A stretch of DNA of 64,000 nucleotides, from NCBI GenBank assembly GCA_029204225.1, contig CM055092.1, forward strand, positions 71,806,308 through 71,870,307, given 5' to 3'. Both the position numbers and the translations under genes were made by a program. Under the pieces are notes generated by a model. That model had not been told where the DNA came from. It was given only the letters and a program-made list of their open reading frames with translations, and ran no database searches. The stretch's first letter is position 1. Every line of letters starts with the position of its first letter. This document shows, piece after piece, positions 34,253 to 46,979 of this stretch. This stretch comes from Diphasiastrum complanatum (taxonomy: Eukaryota > Streptophyta > Lycopodiopsida > Lycopodiales > Lycopodiaceae).

Positions 34253-36891
34253 ATGGTCGAAGAAATTTCAAATCTGGCTGCAAATCCAGGTGCACCATCT
34301 TATATGGTGATTTGTCAGCAGTTGAGTACGGCACTAAATGACATGAATAATCGTAATCAGATGAGAGGTCAGCAAATGGAGGTTCTTTTGAATCAAGTCA
34401 AATTGATGTCTTCACTCAATCTCGGTTTTCAGCCGAAGATTTATTCGGGCGAGAAGAAGGAGAAGAAACCTGAGGTCGTCGAGGACTGGCTAGCCAAGTG
34501 GAGTAGTTACTTCAATCTGCACGATGTTCCTGATGAGAAGAAAATTGAAAGTGTCGTGTTGTTCTTACGCGGCAAAGCGTCATCGTGGTGGCGAGATTTA
34601 CCGGTGAAGCCAACTATTTGGAATGCGTTTGCGGAAGTTTCCAAGAAAGCTTTCGTAGTTGCTAATGACGTGGACTACTACCTAAAGTTCGTGAACTGCA
34701 AGATGGGTATAAAGAGTTTAGACTCTTATATCCAGGAATTCATGGACCTATGGAATAGGGTTCCATCATTCGATGTGAAGTTGGCATTGTGGCAGTTTGT
34801 CCTAGGTTTGCCAGCTGACTATCAAAATGAATGCAGGTGAAATGTGCTTCAAAGCCTCGACGATGCATTTCGGATTGCGAAAGCATATGATTCCACAGTG
34901 GTGGCATCCAAGAAGCAATTTGCGCAAATTCCAACCACTTTGAGAACCAAGAAGGGTAAGAAGCGTGGTCCAGACCAAGCAAAATATTTTGACAAATTAA
35001 ATCAAGCAACATCAGAACCCAGGAAGCCGAAGAGAAAGAGATTCAAGAAATCTATGTCCCGGGAAAAGGCTAAAAGAGAGAACTTGTGTTTTGTCTGTAA
35101 GAAGCCTGGACATATGATGAAATTTTATCCATAAGGAAGAAAGGGTCTGTTCACATGATAGAAATCCCAGGAGGTAATGGTAAGACTTTGGAAATTAACC
35201 GGATGGATTGTGAGTGTGAATGTTCTTTTAGTACTACTTTTTTCTTGCCTAATGAACTGTTTTGTTTAATTGGCACAGTTAAAGATCAAGAAGTGAGTAT
35301 TTTATTGGACAGTGGTTCAACTCATAATTTTATTAATTCATGTCTTGTGCAGAAACTCAGCTTGGAAACTGAAGCCAACAATCATAGATATAAAATTTAT
35401 CTAGCTTCAGGAGCAGAGTTGGATACTTGGAACGTAAAAGTTCCGAAGCTCCCAATTTTGGTGCAAAGACACACTGAATTAGTTAATTTTCATGTTTTAG
35501 ACCTAACTCGTACTGATTTAATTCTGGGTTATGAATGGTTATTCAGTAGATTGCCTTCTCTGTTAATTGATTTTGAGAAGCATGTTCTCACTTTCAAGGA
35601 GGGTGATTAGGTAGTTACATTATTTGGCAGTAATTTTGTACGTCCGTTGGAATAGATTTCTACAGTTAATAAAATGGAAGCATTGGATTATTCTGAGTAT
35701 GAAGTTTTTTCAATTTATGCTATTCCCATTATGGATGTTCCTAAAATGAATCTAAATGGTTGTGAATTCTCAGCAATTCTTAAGTCAGTAAATTTAGATC
35801 ATGAACAAGTAGTGACAGAACAGATCATAACTGAATTAAGGGATGTTTTTCCATCTGAAGTACCTCATGGTTTACCACCATCTAGGTCAGTAGACCACAG
35901 GATTGAGTTAATTCCATGAAGTCAACCTGTCTCTAGGCAACCTTATAGGTTCTCTCAGAAAGAGGAGACAGAGATTTCAAATCAAATAGAAAACTATCCG
36001 AGGATGGGACATATAGTAAATCACCATGGGGTGCTCCTGTTCTTCTTAAAGCGAAGAAAGATGGAGATTTCAGGATGTGTGTGGATCACAAGGGGCTTAA
36101 TAAAGTCACTATAAAGAATAAATATCCATTACCCAGGATGGATGACCTTGTAGATCACTTGCGTGGAGCACGGTATTTCACCAAGATAGATTTTAGGACA
36201 GGGTACCATCAAATAAGAATTAAGTCAGAAGATGTTCAAAAGACAGGATTTCATTCTAGATCTGATCACTATGAATATTGAGTGTTGCCATTTGGATTAA
36301 TGAATGCTCCAGCAACGTTCCAGCAAATGATAAACGATTTATTTCGTCCATATTTGGGGAAGTTTGTAAATTCTTAAACGATATTCTCGTTTACAGTAAA
36401 TCTTTGGTGGAACACGTAGAACACTTAAAAATCGTCTTGATGAAGCTCCGTCAAGAGTTACTCTACGCTAAAGAGTCCAAGTGTGAATTCTTTAAGCAAG
36501 AGTTGCTTTATCTCGGTCATAAGATCACAATAAATGGTTGACGAGGATAAAATCAAGATTGTGATTGAGTGGCCAATTCCAAAAACTGTGAGGCAGGTAA
36601 AGTCTTTTTTAGGTTTTACACTTTTCTTCAAAAGATTTATTGAGGATTATGCTAAGTTAGCAGCACCGCTTAATAATCTGACAAAATGAATTGTTAATAA
36701 AAAGAAAAAGAGGAATCAACCTAGTCCGCCTATTGTTTGGAACGAGGAATTGAATCAGTGTTTTGAGAAACTTAAAACAATGATTGTTTCAGCTCCCATG
36801 TTACAAATTGCAAATCCAGATTTACCTTATGTCATGAGAACAGACGCAAGTGATGTGCAAAGAGTCGCTGCACAAGTTTAGGTTGCAGGAT
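34253..36891 (+). pseudogene. Gypsy Gag-Pol, degraded and truncated
   Basis: Gag from ATG 34253: coiled N-terminus, then VEDWLAKWSSYFNLHDVPDE, VVLFLRGKASSWWRDLPV and FVLGLPADYQNEC (Retrotrans_gag family), with a TGA after residue 195. The zinc knuckle CFVCKKPGHMMKFY has its last Cys replaced by Tyr. The protease has ILLDSGSTHNFI (35303). RT has [51 protein letters not shown] and [17 protein letters not shown]. The catalytic YxDD appears as FLND, so the first of the two adjacent Asp residues is gone, and a frameshift precedes it. RNase H begins VMRTDASDVQ and is cut off. It encodes no active enzyme. Confidence 0.88.
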
Positions 36892-37823
36892 TGCAAACCA
36901 GTGAATACTCCTATTGAACCAGGTAAAAAGCTTTCTGTGAAAGTACTGTACTTTAGGACCATAAATGGATCTACAAAAGATCCACAAGAGTGATTGGATG
37001 CTTGCCTAACAATCTATCAAAAAACTAGACAAAAAAGTTGATCTAGATTGGCAATTTGACAAACAACAAGCATTCACAATCAAAAGCATTGATCAAAATT
37101 GAAATCCGAGCCCACACGTGTGTACTACAGGCTGTAGTACGGCCTTCAACCTGAGAAACAAGCAGAAATTGATTTGGTTTCATTTGGATCACAAAAACTC
37201 AATGTACATAGTGAACTAGCTTGAGATTGCCAATGAGCTCCAAAAATTTTCTATCTTCTCACTATGGGAGCTTGGAATACATAGCAAATTCGACTTCCTT
37301 CTTGAAGTTAGGTGGATTTCCAGCATGTAATAAGGAAGTTAACTCACCCTTCTTGCCCTAAAATGAAACCCTAGCCTAGATCCTAGAGTTATGCTTGGTA
37401 GGTAGCTAGTTGGTCAAATTTTCACCTTAAACTTAGGTGTAGGTCCTATAAAGTAGGGATGACCACCAAATAGACATGATCAACTCTCTTGACTTGACCT
37501 AACCTACATTAGGATGGGTTTCCCATGTGGCATCATGGCCTCACATGTGCAGGACCCACTTGTGTACACAATTTACACTATTCTACATGGTTTTTGATCA
37601 AGCTAGATTTGCCAATTTTTGACAATTGTTCACACTTTCTAAGCTTGATGAGTCACTGTCATTTGATGTTACGCTGTATAGGCAGTTAGTAGGGAGCTTG
37701 ATTTACCTTACCACGACTAGACCATATATATGTTATGTTGTTGGTATTGTAAGTCAGTTTATGGCAACACCTACGGAAACGCATTGGAAGGCAGCTAAGC
37801 GCATTCTCTACACTTGTTGGTAA
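36880..37823 (+). pseudogene. Copia RT/RNase H fragment, split by a solo LTR
   Basis: RLQDCKPVNTPIEPGKKLS (from about 36886) is the end of Copia RT. After the solo LTR the frame resumes with [20 protein letters not shown] and [19 protein letters not shown] to 37811. A stop follows and a minisatellite begins. The fragment is unrelated to the Gypsy element that abuts its left side. Confidence 0.85.
36936..37634. repeat. Solo LTR, TSD CTTTC
   Basis: 699 bp from TGTGAAAG to TTCACA, flanked by CTTTC at 36931-36935 and 37635-37639. Excision with one TSD gives ...GKKLS-KLDES... in frame. Contains CACACGTGTG near 37113. The strand of transcription is not clear. Confidence 0.9.
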
Positions 37824-37975
37824 CTACACCTCTACACTTGTTGAGACTCGTAACACCTCTACACTTGTTGAGATTGGTAGCACCTCTACACTTGTTGAGA
37901 CTCATAACACCTCTACACTTAGCTTGTTGAGACTAGTAAAACCTCTACACTTGTTGAGACTAGTAACACCTCTAG
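37809..37975. repeat. 27-bp minisatellite
   Basis: About six copies of a unit close to ACACCTCTACACTTGTTGAG plus ACTCGTA; one copy carries a 4-bp insertion (TTAGCTTG). Confidence 0.88.
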
Positions 37976-38677
<702 letters not shown>

Positions 38678-38955
38678 GGGGGCACATGGAGGTGGTAAGA
38701 GGAAATATTCTTAGAATATTCTCTTCTACCTTCAGAGGTTGGCTTTGCCTCCGAAGGTGAAAAAAACTCAACCTCCAAAGGCAAGCGCAGCCTTTGGAGG
38801 TAGCCTATGCCAGCTGGCAGAAACATGCCCAATCAAATGACGACACATAGGTCAGAGGTAGCACTCTACCTCTGACATGTGGCCTGCCCCCACACACGTT
38901 TTTGGAGGCTACCACCAGAGGCAACCACCGGTGGAAGCCTCCGTCATGTGGCCCA

Positions 38956-39103
<148 letters not shown>

Positions 39104-39164
39104 TGCTCACCAATGAATAGTTAAGAGAAATGTTTTCCAATCTTAACACAACAAGCACAAGTTA

Positions 39165-39297
39165 GAGCTAACTTTCATATGATACCATTTTGAAGCACAT
39201 TAAGAGTTGATCTTATTTTAGAATTTACAGCGAGCTAACTTTCATAATACCATTTTGAAGCACACTAAGAGTTGATCTTATTCTAGAATTTACACTT
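39165..39297. repeat. Tandem duplication of ~66 bp
   Basis: GAGCTAACTTTCATA...TACCATTTTGAAGCAC...AGAATTTACA occurs twice in a row with few differences, just left of the Mutator-like element. Confidence 0.85.
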
Positions 39298-39336
39298 CAA
39301 TTACAACAATAATAAAGCATCTGCTTATGTATCATT

Positions 39337-41125
39337 GGTTTACCTTCTTCTGAACCAAAAGTTCCGAGCGGCAAGCTAGCTTCTAAGTTCTGGTCGTTCA
39401 TGACCTCAAATATAAATGGGAAGCTATGGTCCATAGAGGTCCTAAAACACACCCATCCTCCACTTATTGGTGGTTTTTCAAAGTTTGAAATGGGCAAAAG
39501 GATCTAAATATAATGAATGTAGACTCAATTTGATTATAGATTGGGTTGCTTGCAAAATAATTAAACAAATCCAAATTTACATAGAGTTTCTAGGAGCTTT
39601 TCTCTTTAACACACTGTTAACTTGTCAATCGCACCATTCATATTTAAGATCATCAATGTTTGTACACAAATTTCATCAGAGATGGATATTTACCTGATGA
39701 GATCCTGCATGCAATATTTCATGCCCAAAATAATTAAACAATCCCAAATTTACATAGAATTTCTAAGAGCTTTTCTCTTTAACAAACTGTTAACTTGCAC
39801 CGTTCATATTTTAAATCATCAAGTTAGCTACATTATTTTGTTTCTACACCAATTCCATCAGAGATGGATATTTACCTTATGGGATTCTACAAACAATTTT
39901 TCGTGCCCAAAATAATTAAACATTCCAAATTTACATAGAATTTCTAAGAGCTTTTCTCTTTAACAAACTGTTAACTTCTCAATCTCACCGTTCATATTTC
40001 AGATCATCAAGTTAGCTACATTTTTTTGTTTTTACACCAATTTCATCAAAGATGGATATTTATCCCATCCGTCGATGGATTGGATCCTGCATGCAATTTT
40101 TCATTGCCCAAAATAATTAAACATTCCAATTTACATAGAATTTCTAAGAGCTTTTCTCTTTAACAAACTGCTAACTTTTGCAATCGCCGACGGATGGAGT
40201 AAATACCCATCTCCGATAAAATTGGTCTAAAAACAAAAAATGTAACTAACTTGAAGATGTTGAATATGAACAGTGTGATTGAGAAGTCGACGGTTTGTTA
40301 CAGATAAATTTTTCCAAAAGCTCTATGTAAATTTGCAGTTGTTCAATTAATATTCTGCAGACAATCAAAGTTTTCTTGTAGGATCCTATCTCAAAGAAAT
40401 AAAATCATAAAATCTTATTTAAAAGTAAATTTTCATATCTGTTTTCAATTTTTTTTAATTTCTGTTTATCTAGTATAAAGTGAGAAGTTGTCCTCGCCAT
40501 TTGCATTGTTGTATGGACCAAATTATTCATATGTGCAAGATGAGCTTTTCAACTACATGCTTTCACAATCTAAGTCCCCACTATCTATGTGATATATGTT
40601 TAGGACATAAACTTGGTTTACAGCGATAGATGCTTTCTATGCTTCAAATAAACCAATAGCTAGCTTTTCCAAAAAGTTATATATTTGTCCAAGACTTTCA
40701 ACAAAAGTTTCTCTTAACATGTATCGTGGAATTGGAATATATTATAATCTATGCAAATGAGACTTTTGCTACGAAAAGGTTTCGGTTTGCTCCATTTGAA
40801 TGTAATGGACATACATATAAATGAAATTCACATAGGCCAATTCATTAATTTTTTATTCTATATTGATGCCTCTATATAGAGCTGATATTCTCCATATAAT
40901 TTTCTAAAAAATAACATCATTGCACAATATTTTGGAGTCTACATTCACTATATTTAGGTCCTTTTGCCCATTTCAAAACCTACAAACCCACCAATAAATG
41001 GAGGATGGTGTGATTTAGGACCTCTATGAGCCATAGCTTCCCATTTATATTTGAGGTCACCAACGACCACAGCTCGGAAACTAGCTCACCGCTCGGAACT
41101 TTTGGCTCGGGAAAAGGTAAACCCC
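39337..41125. mobile_element. Non-autonomous Mutator-like element (MULE), TSD TGTATCATT
   Basis: Inverted terminal regions of about 190 bp (39337-39528 and 40940-41125) match, for example CCAAAAGTTCCGAGCGG on the left and its complement on the right. Termini are GGTTTACC and its inverse, the right end carrying two extra bases. The 9-bp sequence TGTATCATT flanks it at 39328-39336 and 41126-41134, the duplication length of Mutator-like elements. There is no transposase. The interior holds four direct repeats and one inverted copy. Confidence 0.85.
39548..40180. repeat. Four tandem repeats of 173-201 bp inside the MULE
   Basis: AAAATAATTAAAC recurs at 39554, 39727, 39909 and 40110. Each is followed by ACATAGAATTTCTAAGAGC and GCTTTTCTCTTTAACA-type sequence. 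An inverted, more diverged copy lies at about 40185-40370. Confidence 0.88.
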
Positions 41126-41134
41126 TGTATCATT

Positions 41135-41733
41135 GAACTGCTACAGAAGTTTCACCTGCAACTGACAATGGTGTATACTTGTCTAACAATGTCTAGCTCT
41201 ACAAGCAATTCTGTTGTGAAGCACAGCTTCCAATTAGCACTGAAGCCTACTATAGTTAGCTACTTGGCCCCCCTGGCTTCTAACCTAGACCTTCTGCACC
41301 AAATGATTGTTTGAAAGGTCTTAAGACTTGCCACAAAAATATTTGTAAACAACGGATGTTCCAAGCACGTTTGAAACAACTTCCATACGTGTTTGGTTGC
41401 CCCTATGTTTTCTATCCAACTAAGAAGCACTACTGGTCCTCTTTCAATCCAAGTGGGTCCTCTTGCAAGATTTCTAAAAAATAAGTTGTTTCGCAAGGTG
41501 TTGAAATGAAAAGCATTGTTGATATTTCAAAATATACACATGACAATTCAATATGTCCCTCATTGATCATGGGACTGATGCAGATGTAGACGAGACCAAA
41601 AAATTCAATATCCAAAGAATTTTGGACCCTTTTATCTTGACTTATACCATATAGAGTTAAGGACAAAAACCCCTTTGTTGAATCTAATAGGACACCCTTG
41701 TGATATGTGCATCACTTCACCAGATTAGATCAT
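41135..41733. other. Intergenic, 3' flank of the PPR gene
   Basis: No gene supported. It would contain the 3' untranslated region of the minus-strand PPR gene. Confidence 0.5.
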
Positions 41734-44700
41734 TTAAACCCAGGTGTACCTGGGCTGTTTAAATGCATGTCTCTTCGTCCACAAGTTCTGAACCTTGGAT
41801 TTACTGGACCATTTGCCAGCAGCAGCATAGATGTTAGATAGCAGTACATATCCAGAGCTATGTTCAGGGTCTAAAGAAAAAAGTTCCTTCGCAGCAGACT
41901 CTCCCATCTGTACATTCCCATGAATTTTGCAAGCCCCTAGCAAGGCCTGCCAAATAGAAACATCAGGCAGGCATGGCATGTTCTTAATCATGTCGTGAGC
42001 TTCATGCAAATGACCAGCACGACCAAGAAGGTCAACCATGGAGCTGTGGTGCTCTACTTCTGCTGAGAGGCCATAAACTGGAGTCATAGTTTCAAAGTAG
42101 TAAACCCCTTCATCAGCCAGGCCTGCATGACTGCATGCGGAGAGGAGAGAAGCAAAACTCGCTGTGTCCATGTCTGTACCTTCTTGTAACATCCATTCCA
42201 AAAGCTGAATGGCTTTTTTGCCAAGTCCATGCATAGCATACCCACTAAGCATTGCGTTCCAGCAGACTACATCGCGAAACGGAATGTTTGAAAAAACTCT
42301 GCAAGCATCCTCTATGCTCCCACATTTGGCATACATATCGATGAGGCAACTTGCGACAAAGACATCTGACTCCAATCCACTTTCTATAACTTGAGCATGA
42401 ATAAGTTTGCCATCATTGAGTGCTACAATGCTAGAGCATGCCATGAGAACGCCTATGAAGGTGACACTGTCGGGAACCACATCTTCCTGCAGCATTCGTT
42501 TAAACATAACAATGGCGTTCTCCTCCTGCCCACATTCTACATATCCCAAAATCATGGCACTCCATGCACCCACTTTGCGCAATTGCATATTGTTGAACAC
42601 TTCACAAGCTTCCTCCATGCTCCCACATTTGGCATACATGTCTACTAGGCAACTCCCAAGAAAGGCATCAGAGTCATATCCACTTTGAATGATTTGTGCA
42701 TGCACAAGCCTTCCCTCTTCCAGTGCCCCAACACCAGCACATGCATTTAGTGCAGCCACAAAAGTGATAGGGTCTGGCTCCACTGCTTTACATTGCATTT
42801 CTCGGAACAAATCCAATGCCTCCTCTGCCTGCCCACTTTTGACATACCCCAAAATCATCGCACTCCAGCACACTATATCATTTGCCAATATGCTATCAAA
42901 CACTCGGTGTGCATACTCCATGCTCCCACACTTGGAATACATGTCAATGAGGGAATTTCCAACAAAAGTATCTGACTTCCATTTGCTTTTCCTTATTTGT
43001 TCATGGATAAATTTTCCATGTTCCAAGGCCTGGGTGCTGCTACATGCTTTCAGAACTCCCAAAAAGGTGATGTTGTCTGGTTCCACCCTTTCACACTGCA
43101 TCTGGAAAAATAAATCAATTGCCTTTTCACCTAGCTGGCAATTGGCATATCCCATAATCATGGTGTTCCAAGACAACAATTTTCGTTTTGACATGTTATT
43201 AAACAATTCACGTGCATCCTCTATGCTCTCACATTTGGCATACATGTCAAGAAGGCAGTTCTCAATAGAAGTATCTGTCTCCCATCCACTTTGAATGACC
43301 TGTGCATGCACATGCCTGCCTTCCCCAAGTGAGAGTAGATTGGTACAAGCCTCAATCAACCCCAAAAAGGTGACATTGTTTGGCTCCAGCCCTTCTCGTC
43401 GCATCTGTTGGAATAGCTCCAAAGCCTTCCCTCCTTGCCCACATTTCACATATCCCACAATCATTGCACTCCAGGAGACAACGTCTCGTGTTGGCATGTC
43501 ATTGAAGACTTTACAAGCATCTTCTACACTCTCAGATTTCGCATACATATCCACCAAGCAACTTCCAACATGGGGATCTGATTCTTGCCCATTTTCAATA
43601 ACCTGTGAATGCAGAAACCTTCCTTCCTCCAGTGCTCCAAGGGAAGTGCATGCAGTAAGGACACCCACAAAAGTGAAGCTGTTTGGTTTTATCAACTCCT
43701 GCAGCATCTGCGTATAAATTTCCAATGCTCTGCTGCCTTGCCCACTCTTGGCATACGCCACTATCATGGCACTCCAAGAAATAACATCTCGTTGTGGCAT
43801 GTTTTTGAATACGTTGTAAGCATCCTCAATGCTACCGCACTTAGAGTACATATCTAGGATACAACTGTCCACAAAGACATCTGAGCCATAACTGCTCTTT
43901 ATAACCTGGCAATGGATATGCTTGCCCACTTCAAGCGCCATAGAACCAGCACATGCCTTCAAGACCTGGATGAAAGAATATTTATCAGGTGGGACACCTT
44001 GTGTTTGCATAAGTTCAAACAGAGCCACTGCCTCGGTAAACTGACCTCCTTCTACATATTTTGCCATCTTTGCATTCCAAGAAAATGCACTTTGTTGTAC
44101 TGCAATTGGCGCCATAGCAGCCAACTCAGAGCGTACCCATCGAGGTGTTGACCTTGCATCAATCCATAAAGCATCTTGTGTCTTCTTGTGCTTAAAATCT
44201 GGAAACCTTGCATTTGTCTTTGCAAGTGAAGTCGTATCCAGCTAATCAGGAACGGTTCGGTCTACAAGGCACCACAATGTCTAACAAAGATGAGAAGCAC
44301 GTATGGATTGACTGTCTAGTAAAAAATTCACCTTGTCAAATCTGTGATCCCACCACGGGGATGGATCGGAAAAAAACCGCCTCCATAGTTGCTCTGAGCT
44401 CCATTCCTGGCCTAATCAAACCGAGACAAAACATAAGAACATCGTCTAGATATATACACTTCTTCAAGCATTGGGTTACTGTCTACAGATATACACTTCT
44501 TCAACCATTGAGTACTAGGTTTCAGCAAATATTAAAAACCCTGCTTTGCTAACGTACCAAAGAGCATAAACCAATAGTAAACCCTAAAACAGGATCAACT
44601 TCTTTTCATTTTCCAAAGCTAGAACACATACAAGAACTAAGTCAAGAATTACAAACGGGCCTTCAACAGCATCCTGCTTTGCTTACATAGTATAAACCAG

Positions 44701-45188
44701 AAAATATAAAACCCTAGTAAACCCTAATACAACAGCGACTTCTTTTCATACAATGCTAAGTTGTAACGTGCATCAAAAGAGAAACCAAATTTGTTGGTCC
44801 AACTATTTGGTTTTACAAATTCATGCCATTGTCTGTCATTACGGCGTAAAAGTACTCGCTATGGCATGCTAGATTCATATAATATATGAAAAAGATAGTA
44901 AAATCATGAAAACCTACGTTCAAAAGGTTGCGATAAAGAAACCCTAGCATCCTGCAAGCTCCACCTGAAGCAACTACCAAACTTTCCAGCTCCCTCATCA
45001 CCAGCTCCTAGAATCAGCTGTCTGTTCCTTAAACCCGTGCAACCGAAGCTCCATTTTGGCCTACGCAGTACTGCAGGCATAAGCAGAGGCGCTTTTGCCC
45101 TCTTTTGACAGGAACAAAGCCTTTGGTAATATTCAGGTAAAGCACATACCAGAGGCAGCCATTGAAACTCTGAAACTGCTCTTTCCAT
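41734..45188 (-). CDS. PLS-class PPR protein, two exons, predicted organelle RNA-binding factor
   Basis: Exon 1: ATG 45188 to 44918 (donor GTAGGT). Exon 2: 44198 (acceptor TTTCCAG) to stop 41734. The phases fit, giving 911 residues. Exon 1 supplies a basic, Ser/Arg/Leu-rich N-terminus of targeting type (about 90 residues). Exon 2 begins FKHKKTQDALWIDARSTPRW, then PPR units of the P-L-S cycle repeat about every 101 residues. Recurrent anchors are WSAMIVGYVKCGQ, NVTFLGLIEACTN, CLVDMYAKCGS and ACEVFNNM. The C-terminus has an E-type region (ALLGACKIHGNVQMGE, SGYVLLSNIYAAAGKW) and ends at RYTWV, where E-class proteins have PGCSWI. No E+ or DYW domain follows. PLS proteins bind organellar transcripts, often for C-to-U editing; a partner deaminase would be needed. 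This is the only intact host-type gene here. The exon join is a prediction. Confidence 0.88.
44199..44917 (-). other. PPR gene intron with telo-box motifs
   Basis: GTAGGT...TTTCCAG, 719 bp. On plus it holds three AAACCCTA motifs (about 44580, 44700, 44711), the telo-box known from plant promoters and 5' introns. Function here is inferred. Confidence 0.6.
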
Positions 45189-45269
45189 TCCCTTCACATC
45201 CACGCAAAATCAACATACATACAATTTTTCAAAGAACAACTTGGGCAACTCTGTTCAAAGAACAAAGAA

Positions 45270-45535
45270 CAGACGTCACCTATACTTGAGCTCCAGAGCT
45301 AGCCCAACTTCTACAACTTATCCATATGTTAAACCTAAGAACATACACCAGCATACTTGAGCTCTAGAGCCAGCTGAAAGGGTTAGTCTAACCAAATCTA
45401 AGAATAGACGTCATCACAGTCCAACCAACCAACGCTAAGAATAGACATCACCATACTTGAGTTCCAAAGCTTGCTCAAACCCCTACAACTTATCCGTACA
45501 TCGAAGGGTTAGTCTAAACCAATCTAAGATGCTAG
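45270..45535. repeat. Diverged tandem repeats upstream of the PPR gene
   Basis: Blocks ATACTTGAGCTCCAGAGC, CTACAACTTATCC, GGGTTAGTCTAA and CTAAGAATAGACGTCA recur two or three times each in the same order. They lie in the likely promoter region of the minus-strand gene. Confidence 0.75.
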
Positions 45536-46414
45536 CTCATTCACAAGTCGAAGGCTTAGCTATGTGTACATTACAAAGAACTTTCCTGACACCTAGATGA
45601 ATCCCATTGGGAGTGTCACGGAGATGAGTATTTTGGAAGCTCTTGAGAGATTCCAACTTGGTTTTATAACATCTCAGACAACTCTTACAAAGTTCATGTC
45701 CTCTTGGCCATTTTTCCTAAGCTATAGGTGCAAACTTGATGCACCAACCTTATGTATGGGGACCACAAACCAGCACGTAGCATACTTGGTGGTAGCCATC
45801 AAATTTGCGCACACAGAGTAGGGTGGAGGTAGGAATTGCTTGCCCACAAAGTAAGGGGATTGTAGGGGCAAATAATCTATGCACAGAGTAACAAAAGGGA
45901 TGGGTTGAAATAGCACCCTCAAACACAAGTGGAAGAACACTGAATGGATTAGGTCACACTCTACAACATGCATGAGCCCATCTTCATGAGAACAATTGGC
46001 ACTTGACGCTTGTTCAACTCAAAGCTCATGGTGGCTACATTCAAGAGGGGTGTTCTTTGGAAAAGAGATTTTTTGCAACGTCAACTACTCATCCAAGTAA
46101 GGTTTCTCCTTTTCTAGAGGTGCTTGCTCTCGTAAAAATGGTGGAAGGGAAAAAACTTTTAAGATCGGGTCTCTCCCAAAGGGTCTAATAGATACTTAAT
46201 AACAAAATCTCTTCTTTTTTTTCTAGTTTAGTCTCTTTATCCGACCCTAACTATATTTTCAACCCAATGTAAAATTCCGACCCTTTGTATATTTTTTCGA
46301 TACTTTGTAAATTCGATACTATCGATCTAAAATCTGACCCAACGACTTCGCGTTGACAGTCCGCCTACTTTGTACATGCATTTACTATAATGGGGCGGTT
46401 GTAGCAAAAGTAGT
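45536..46414. other. No recognised gene
   Basis: Short frames at 45597 and 46003 (plus; KVSPFLEVLALVKMVEGKK) match nothing I know; the rest is AT-rich. Confidence 0.4.
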
Positions 46415-46858
46415 TGTAGATATTTTAGTATATCAGCCAAGTTAATCTTCATCAGAAAACATCTTCTGATATTCAATTAGCTTCTGTATTATCCAACTCT
46501 TATCGGAGTTTTACTCAATCCTAATCAAGATTTTATGTTGCTAGTGTTATCACACACAACGATCAACTGAAGTTATTACTTCAAGCAATTGTACTCATTG
46601 TTGATATTAATCAGAGTGCAGTTTCAGTCCTACTACTGTCATTGTTCATTTGTGCATTTGTTGAATCCTTCATTTGAATTATGTTTGTTGCTGCCTATTG
46701 TGCTTCCGATCCACGCACCACGTTCTCTCAGTCTTCCGCTGCCAATACCACCGATTTTTGACATGGTATCAGAGCCTTTGATTTGATCAGAACTCCTCTA
46801 ATCTGATATCAGTCAATCATATCTGATAAACCATCAATTTCCAACATGGTATCAGAGC
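46415..46858 (+). repeat. LTR remnant with two consecutive primer-binding sites
   Basis: TGGTATCAGAGC occurs at 46764-46775 and again at 46847-46858, each directly after ...ACA as at an LTR edge. The upstream ~350 bp may be the LTR (TGTAGATATT at 46415 is a candidate start). No gag follows and no second LTR is in the window. Confidence 0.55.
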
Positions 46859-46979
46859 GGGCAGTTCAGTATTCAGCATTTCTATTGTGGATTATCAAGT
46901 CTTGTTTTTATCAAGACGTTGTTCTAGCAACAGTATTCTGAAATCGTTGTTTCTACCAACAATCTCACGGATGATCCAG

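Larger units (their letters stand above)
32543..36895 (+). mobile_element. Ty3/Gypsy retrotransposon, 3'-truncated
   Basis: 5' LTR, primer-binding site, gag, protease, reverse transcriptase and the start of RNase H are in order. The element then stops abruptly inside RNase H at about 36880-36895, where Copia RT sequence begins. No 3' LTR or integrase is present. Confidence 0.88.

Noticed and set aside
44116-44124. PPR start at codon TTG (44124) or at ATG 44115
   Set aside because: TTG is not a nuclear start, and the spliced model with ATG 45188 keeps frame and explains coding-like sequence upstream of 44115.
42209-44151. Plus-strand genes at 42.2-44.2 kb
   Set aside because: Antisense shadows of the periodic PPR coding sequence.
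44199-44247. Alternative PPR acceptor at GATTAG (exon from 44241)
   Set aside because: Phase does not match exon 1; TTTCCAG at 44199 does.
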